A model generated the notes under the pieces. That model ran no database searches. It was given only the letters and a program-made list of their open reading frames with translations, and was not told where the DNA came from. Source: Cocos nucifera (lineage: Eukaryota; Streptophyta; Magnoliopsida; Arecales; Arecaceae). Taken from it: a stretch of 64,000 nt of DNA. The stretch spans positions 310,001 to 374,000 of the forward strand of contig QRFJ01000501.1 in the NCBI GenBank assembly GCA_006176705.1, read 5' to 3'. The translations under genes were made by a program, and so were the position numbers. Numbering within the stretch: position 1 is the stretch's first letter; every line of letters starts with the position of its first letter. Shown here piece by piece: positions 58,040 to 64,000 of the stretch.

Positions 58040-59843
58040 TTTATTCAAGATAGCGGCATTGGAAAGCAGATTCAAGCTTGATGAGAAAGTCTCACAAGTA
58101 CAACGAGCTAAGGACCAATTGGAACCAAATCAGGTTGAGCCAATAAGAACACTACCTCCTCCACCTCGTAGATCGGAAAGAGTTTTCCCATCCCCCTGAA
58201 AGATACTTAGGTATTATTTCAGAGGAAGTAGAGAAAATGTTCCTCGTAGGTAATGGTGCTCATGGTGATGATCCCAAAACCTACAACGAGGCGATATCAG
58301 ATATCGACTCCGAGAAATGGCTAGAGGCAATGCAGTCAGAAATTGACTCGATGCACTCAAACCAAGTCTGGACCTTGGTAGATCCACCAGAAGGTATAGT
58401 ACCTATTGGGTGTAAATGGATCTTCAAGAGAAAGATTGGTGCAGATGGGAATGTGGAGACATTCAAGGCTAGACTAGTGGCAAAAGGTTATAGTCAACGC
58501 GAAGGCATTGACTATCAGGATACCTTTTCCCAGTGGCTATGCTAAAATCCATCCGCACATTGCTTGCCTGTTGCAGCCTATTTCGATTATGAAATATGGC
58601 AAATGGACGTGAAAACGGCATTCTTAAATGGATATCTTGAGGAAGATATCTATATGGAACAGCCGCTAGGTTTCACATCCAGTGATACTGATCACAAGGT
58701 TTGCAAGCTGCAAAGGTCCATATATGGACTTAAGCAAGCATCTCGGAGCTGGAACACTCATTTCAATGATGTGATCAAAAAGTTTGGTTTCATCAAAAAT
58801 GAAGAGGAACCATGTGTTTTCAAAAAGGTCAGTGGGAGCGCTGTTGTCTTCCTCGTATTGTACGTGGATGACATCCTCCTTATTGGGAATGATATTCCCA
58901 TGTTGACATCAGTCAAATATGGTTGTCCAAGGAATTCTCCATGAAAGACCTAGGTGAAGCATCCTTTATTCTAGGAATTAAGGTCTATAGGGATAGACCG
59001 AATAGGATGCTAGGACTTTCACAGAAGATGTACATAGAGGAAAGTACTAAAGAGGTTTAGTATGGAAAACTCTAAGAGGGGATTAATACCCTTCAGACAT
59101 GGTATTCATCTTTCCAAGAAGATGTGCCCTAGCACACCTGAGGAAATAGAACGCATGAGCAAGATCCCTTATGCTTCTGCAATAGGGAGCCTCATGTATG
59201 CCATGCTATGTACACGACCTGATATAGCCCATGCTGTGAGTGTCACAAGCAGATATCAGTCAAATCCAGGTGAAGAACACTGGACTTCTGTGAAATGTAT
59301 CCTTAAGTACTTGAGAAGAACTAAGGATATGATGTTGGTCTTTGGTAATGGAGAACTCCAAGTCCAGGGATACACAGACTCGGATTTCATGTCCGATATA
59401 GATGATCGAAAGTCGACATCTGGGAAGTCTGTTTGTGTGCAATGGTGGTGCTGTCAGCTGGAAAGAGTTCCAAGCAAATGTGATAGCAGATTCCACCATG
59501 GAAGCAGAATATATCGCTGCATCAGAGGCTGCGAAGGAAGCATTCTGGTACAAGAAGTTTGCTGCAGAAATTGGAGTAATGCCATCAGATGCCATTCCTC
59601 TATACTGCGACAACAATGGCGCCATAGCCCTTGCTAAGGAGCCGAGGTCTCACCAAAAATCCAAGCACATTGAGCGGCGATACCACCTCATCCGCGATTA
59701 CCTTCGAGAAGGGTTACGTCGAGGTCAAGAGAGTCAACTCCACAGATAATGTGGCAGACCCACTTACAAAGCCGTTGGGCCAGCAGAAGATCGAAGCCCA
59801 CCTTGAGAAGATGGGACTTAGACTTGTAGCCAATTGGCTTTAG
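58040..59843 (+). pseudogene. pol: Element E reverse transcriptase and RNase H
   Basis: The most complete RT in the window. After the TAG the linker (FIQDSGIGKQ) and a Pro-rich stretch lead to SEKWLEAMQSEIDSMHSNQ, VWTLVDPPEGIVPIGCKWIF, KARLVAKGYSQREGIDYQDT (58237-58545). Frame 58564-58944 has IWQMDVKTAFLNGYLEEDIY, LQRSIYGLKQASRSWN and the catalytic LYVDDILLIGND (YVDD 58861-58872). RNase H is at 59062-59843: IPYASAIGSLMYAMLCTRPD, YTDSDFMSDID, TMEAEYIAASEAAKEAFWY, YCDNNGAIALAKEPRSHQK, DNVADPLTKPLGQQK. About five frameshifts and the Pro-Val of the RT (FSPVA region) are damaged. Confidence 0.88.
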
Positions 59844-59857
59844 GACAAGTGGGAGAT
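59844..59857 (+). promoter_or_regulatory. Element E polypurine tract
   Basis: 'ggacaagtgggagat' type run directly before the TGTTAGAT LTR start. Confidence 0.8.
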
Positions 59858-62079
59858 TGTTAGATATATGTGCCCTAGAAGCCAGAATTGGCTGACACTT
59901 GTAGTATACATGGTAATTTTGATAATTCATATTTTCAAGTATTTAGTTGAAAATCCTTTTTAAGACAATGATAATTAATTTTCATTATTAACATTATTAA
60001 CTCATAAAATGCTCCCGACCATAGGATCATCACGAGGATGGTGATTGATCCGGAAAGGTTGGTGTACAATCGCTTCTCTTTAGTAGATGAGTCTTGAGTC
60101 TACGGTGTGGAGACACCGGAGCGAGAGTATACAGGTACTCGTTAGAGAACGAGGGCACTGAGCGTGACCACCTCGAGTAGTCATTAGGAAGTCTACCTTC
60201 TCGTCAATGACTGACTCGATGCTGCAGTAGTGTGTCTGGTTCTTTGACCTGAGGTGCATCGGCAGTTCACCTTGAGGGTGTTATAGTTTGACTACACCAT
60301 TACTCGGTCTCCTAGCCATTCATGGAACCCTGAGGTGTATGTTGGCTATAGCATGTTCATTGTAGGAACTGGATTGCATCAAGATGGAATCTATCTACCT
60401 CGGTGGTAGAGAGCAGCCCTATGATGATCATGAGAATCAAGTCCAGAAGCCCATGGCCATGGCAGAGTGAAATAATAGAAAGAGTTTCTATTTAGATTTT
60501 CACATTCGGACTTGAATCGAATGATTACATCATATGACAGAGACTAGGGTTTGACGAGTTCACCTTAACCCTAATCTGATCGGGGCTCAAGATAGAAGAA
60601 CTTAATCACACAGGTAGCTGCACCAAGAGGTTCGCATTCAGCTCTGATGGGTTGCCACCATATACTGCTAGGTGTCACTGGTGGATTTTGGGAGCAATTA
60701 GAATGATTTAGATGATCGATCATTCTAGCTGTTCGAATCAGAAGAGTTCTGATCCATCGAAAGGAGTTTCGATGATGTCGATGATAGAGATCATGACATA
60801 TCCCATTACCATACAGAACTGAACCTAACTGGGTCACACAAACAAGGGTTTGAATCTGGTGATCATCAATTGAACTGATCTAGTTCAATTGATCTGAATG
60901 AGATTCAATTAGGTTCAAGGAAATCGTGCTAGCACTCGATTGAACCTAACGTTCTTCTTTTACTCTATCATAATAAGTTGTCCTGACTGAGCCAAAGGAG
61001 TTTGTGCTCAATCAGAGGCCTTCATACTTGGTCTGACTGGAGGTTGTCCAAGTCAGAAAAGGTTGTCTTATTTTGTAAGACATTACCTGCCATTTTTGGT
61101 CACCTGCCATTTCTTGTTCCTTTGACTTTGGTCAAAAGTTGACCTTTGACTTGGACATTGACCCATGTGTCATGCACCTATTGGAGAGCTGGTGGGGGCT
61201 TGTCCCCTGCCAGAACCTGGCAAGGAGGGCGCACATGCCTAGGATGGTGTGCGCCATGGATAGGGACGCCTAGGAGTCCATTGGATGGGACTCCAGGTTC
61301 CTTTTGGATTCCAAACTAGAGTGACTCCTTACCTAAGATTTTGACTGGATCTTAAGCTGCCATCTAAGGATGAATCCTAGGGACCTCTCATCTGATTAGA
61401 TCAGGGATCTCTATTCCACCAATCAGATTTAGATCTGATTTCACAAAGGGTTGTGATTGGTTGGGAAGAAGAGGAGTTGGATCACAGCAGGTCTATAAAT
61501 AAGACCCTATCTGCGCCCAACCTGAAGAGAGCTTTTTTCTAGCCATGCCCCAAGGCTGCCTCTCTCCCTCCTCCATGCCATATTTTGATCCTCTCTCTCC
61601 TCTCCATGCCCAAAGGAAGTTTTGGGCTTGAGTTTGGTGCGATTCAGGCAATCAGAAAGGCGATCAGAAAGCAAGAAGGCTGCGCTGCTGCAAAGAGATA
61701 CTGCAGATCTTCAAAAGGAGTTTTGAAGATCCTCCAAATCAGATCCAGATCTAATTTTTGGAAAAAATGATAGAAGAAGAAGAGGATCTCCAGATCCTAG
61801 CCTGAGTGGATACCGGTAGAGGCCAGATACTTGCATGGCTAGATCCAGAACCTTCAGCTGCAATCAGCAGGATCATCAACGAATAATCGAATTACCCAAT
61901 ATCAAGGTAATATTAATTTAGATTTAATCTAATTTAATTTTCTTATTTATCAGATCATAAAATTAGATTTGAAAAATGTCAGATCTGATTTGGATCTAAG
62001 AGAAAATTTTTGAAATATGCCTCTTGATCCAATCAAATTTGAATGAACCTGACCCGAGAAAATCTAATTTTCCCCTTCA
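59858..62079 (+). repeat. Element E 3' LTR
   Basis: Homologous to 40749-43051, with about 100 bp lost near 59905 relative to the element A LTR and several short insertions at 59910-60000. The U5 half from about 61200 resembles the E 5' LTR subtype, while the first half resembles the A/F LTRs. TATA box TATAAATA near 61494. Ends ...CCCTTCA at 62079, followed by the TSD CTATA. Confidence 0.88.
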
Positions 62080-62084
62080 CTATA

Positions 62085-62387
62085 GACTCGAGACTCATCT
62101 ATCCAGAGAAAAGCAATCCATGCACCAATCTTATCAGATCAATCACTATCCCCATGATGATCCATCAATCAAGAGCATTTAGAAATTAATCACTAATGAC
62201 TCATGCCTCAAATTCTTAACTCTTAAGAATATGTATCATCATCCTATCAATTCCTAGGACAATTCATGGACACATGACTCAGCATGAATAAAAAATTAAT
62301 CCTATTTATTTTATTCAATTATAAAACTATGTCACTAGAAAGATTACATGTGTCAGCCAACTTGACTTCTAGGGCATATATCTAACA
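62085..62387 (-). repeat. Element D 5' LTR, terminal part
   Basis: Reads 'gactcgagactcatctatcc' to '...gggcatatatctaaca', which is the first ~300 bp of an LTR of this family on the minus strand (start TGTTAGATATATGCCC at 62387). It joins to 40748 when element E is removed. A 5-bp flank ACATG (62388-62392) is the expected duplication; its partner is not in the window. Confidence 0.8.
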
Positions 62388-64000
62388 ACATGTTCCTCAC
62401 TTTGGTAATAGAATAATTTGATTTCTTCATTCTTGATTAGCTCATGAGTAAAATAGTAGCCAACATATCAATGAGCTTGCACCATCCATGAAACATCAAG
62501 TTCTTCATAATTGAAATGGCTAAGATATCATCATAATAAATTTTTATTGATGGTGACTAAAGGTAATCAAGCTCATCAAGTAGTCTTCTAAGCCACATAA
62601 CTTGAGTTGCATTTGCCAATTCTGTAGTATATTCAACTTCTACTATTCAGAGATCAATCATCTCTTGCTTCCTGGAGGAACAAGTGAATGCACTAGTTTC
62701 CAAAAAGAACATATTCTTTGTAGACTTAATGCATAATCCACTAGGCCTTCTATGTAGTGTAAAATCCTGTTTAGTGCTTGTAGTTGAACTTGACTTGATG
62801 TTTACATGTATTTAATTGTTGACTAGCCCGACATCATATGTGATATCAAGCCTGGTGGTTGTCAAATAATGAAGACTTCCATTTAGCTCGTTGAAGTATG
62901 TGGGCCCATTGGATTGCCTTATTTTTTTCATTTAGCTTCCCTAATAGCTCAAGACCTCACCCCAAAAGGGCTAGCCGAAAAGTATTATTTGGGTTATTTA
63001 GCCCTATACAAGTATCCAAGATCTTCCATGAATAACTAATATAGGACTAAATACATGCTCACTGGATCCTCACATACTCCTCATGTTTAAGCCCTAGCAT
63101 CATCATTAGGCTAAGGGTCCAAATGGACCAAACCCATGCAAATCCATTCATAAACCCCACGATCAATCCATGGTTAGCCTCAATGAACCTGTGCTACAGT
63201 GTCCCTTAGTCCACATGGGCTATGGGTTGGATCGGCTTTGATACCATTTATAATAATCAAGGATTTCATCTAAAAAAACTAGCTAGAAGGTATGATTTGG
63301 ATTCCTTGGTCCTATATAAGTGTCCAAGATCTTCTCATAAATAACCGATGTGGAACCAAATACACACCTGCAAGGATCCTTTTAGCTTCAAACCAGTGTC
63401 TATTGGAGTGTTAACCAGCTTAAAGTCCACCATCTGAAACCTTCCAAATATTTCACCTACTTACTTCTTTTAAGAGATGAAAATTCCCTTTTTACTTTGA
63501 GACACCTCACTTCCAAGATAATATGGCATACAATCCACATCATGCTCCTCTCAAACTTATCAATTATATCATAACTATTTTCTACAAAGATCAAATCTTA
63601 AGATATAAGGAAGCAAATAAAATATCTTTGTTGTGCTTAATATAAAAAGCATGTTCGTTAGGGCATATATGAAAACAACTATTGGCATGAAGTTATAAAT
63701 GATTGCAAAAGTACCATACTCGAGGAACTTGATTCAAGTCATAGAGTGCCTACTTCAATTTATATGCTTCATCCTCATGCCCTTCCAGCACATATCTTGG
63801 AAGTTGTTCTACATATTCTTCTTCTTTAAGGAATCTAATGAGGACTAATTGCACATCCACTTGATTAATCTTCCATTGCTTCCAAGTCTTTAGGACATCA
63901 AAGAGATGCATAGACTCTAATTTGACTATAAGTGTGAACACCTCATGCTAGTTCATGTTAGGCTTTTGCTTGTAATCCTTTGCTAGGAGCCTGGGTTTGT
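62388..64000 (-). pseudogene. pol: Copia element H RT and RNase H fragment (other lineage)
   Basis: Minus-strand reading from 64000: RT with SMHLFDVLKTWKQWKINQVD, FLKEEEYVEQLPRYVLEGHE and YKLK*ALYDLNQVPRVWY (63750-63941 and on). A decayed YVDD region near 63610, ILSWK-like and 'KGNFHLLKEVSR' follow, then the connection GSLHYLTTTRLDITYDVGLV (about 62830-62890), and RNase H: LETSAFTCSSRKQEM, VEYTTELANATQVMWLRRLL, KNLMFHG, and a tail ending in YQSEEHV at the D junction. Stops are frequent. It differs from the A-F family. A 441-bp insertion splits it at 62940-63380. Confidence 0.8.
62940..63380 (-). mobile_element. TRIM-like miniature LTR element inside element H
   Basis: Two related direct repeats of about 130 bp (62940-63074 and 63249-63380; shared blocks 'agctagaaggtatgatttgg'-type, 'tacaagt.tccaagatctt', 'ataactaatat/aaccgatgt', 'aatacacacctg..ggatcc') flank about 170 bp. 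On the minus strand a primer site TGGTATCAAAGCC (63234-63246) adjoins the right repeat. No coding capacity is present. The 9-bp sequence TTTAGCTTC flanks it (62931-62939 and 63381-63389), and removing one copy restores the H reading frame (KLNEKN). Confidence 0.65.

Larger units (their letters stand above)
40749..62079 (+). mobile_element. Copia element E (split by element F)
   Basis: 5' LTR (40749-43051), primer site and leader up to 44159; then element F; then the leader remainder, gag, pol and 3' LTR (54631-62079). A perfect 5-bp duplication, CTATA, flanks the whole unit (40744-40748 and 62080-62084), and the D LTR reads through when E is removed. The F insertion is associated with loss of about 200 bp of E leader. 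Both E LTRs share subtype features in their U5 half ('gaggttgcttcttggattc' and 'caggttccttttggattcc' types). Confidence 0.85.

Noticed and set aside
1..64000. Host protein-coding gene or tRNA/rRNA gene
   Set aside because: Every stretch with coding character is explained by retrotransposon gag/pol or the antisense Tat ORF; no cloverleaf or rRNA segment was recognised by eye.

Overview
The window is transposable-element DNA from a plant nuclear genome, with no convincing host gene, tRNA or rRNA. The element types (Ty1/copia with 2.2-2.3 kb LTRs, a chromovirus, a Tat-lineage Ty3/gypsy remnant, a TRIM-like element) point to an angiosperm. A monocot such as a palm is my guess, from family resemblance only.

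Left part (1-11948): a SIRE-like copia LTR end (1-695) abuts the 3' part of a Tat-type gypsy element (696-11948). This remnant has a ~230-bp tandem repeat, a decayed antisense extra ORF of the 'putative gypsy type transposon' family with coiled coils and small introns, a polypurine tract and one LTR. A chromovirus (811-6200) with two LTRs sits inside the 230-bp array. Its RT, RNase H and integrase core are deleted.

Middle and right (11967-62387): one copia family inserted repeatedly into itself, readable from target-site duplications. Element B (+, 11967-38533) is interrupted in gag by C (-, TSD GAACT) and in its 3' LTR by A (+, 26708-36319, TSD GTATG). A minus-strand LTR, D (38648-40748 and 62085-62387), is split by E (+, 40749-62079, TSD CTATA). 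E is interrupted in its leader by F (-, 44160-54618). D lies in an older copia of another lineage, H (62388-64000, -), which also carries a ~441-bp TRIM-like insertion.

The family's coding plan is gag (zinc knuckle), protease, integrase, reverse transcriptase (YVDD) and RNase H. All copies are broken, but four share an in-frame TAG between integrase and RT, and three share a TGA in gag. The leader has a conserved candidate intron of about 790 bp ending just before the gag ATG. The LTR U3 has a W-box cluster and hairpins with compensating changes between copies.

The stretch from about 43.4 to 48.85 kb, up to a 25-N gap, has dense small indels and a 0.67-kb duplication and looks like unpolished gap fill. 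Frameshifts there, and probably some elsewhere, may not be biological. Boundaries rest on eye alignment of copies within the window.
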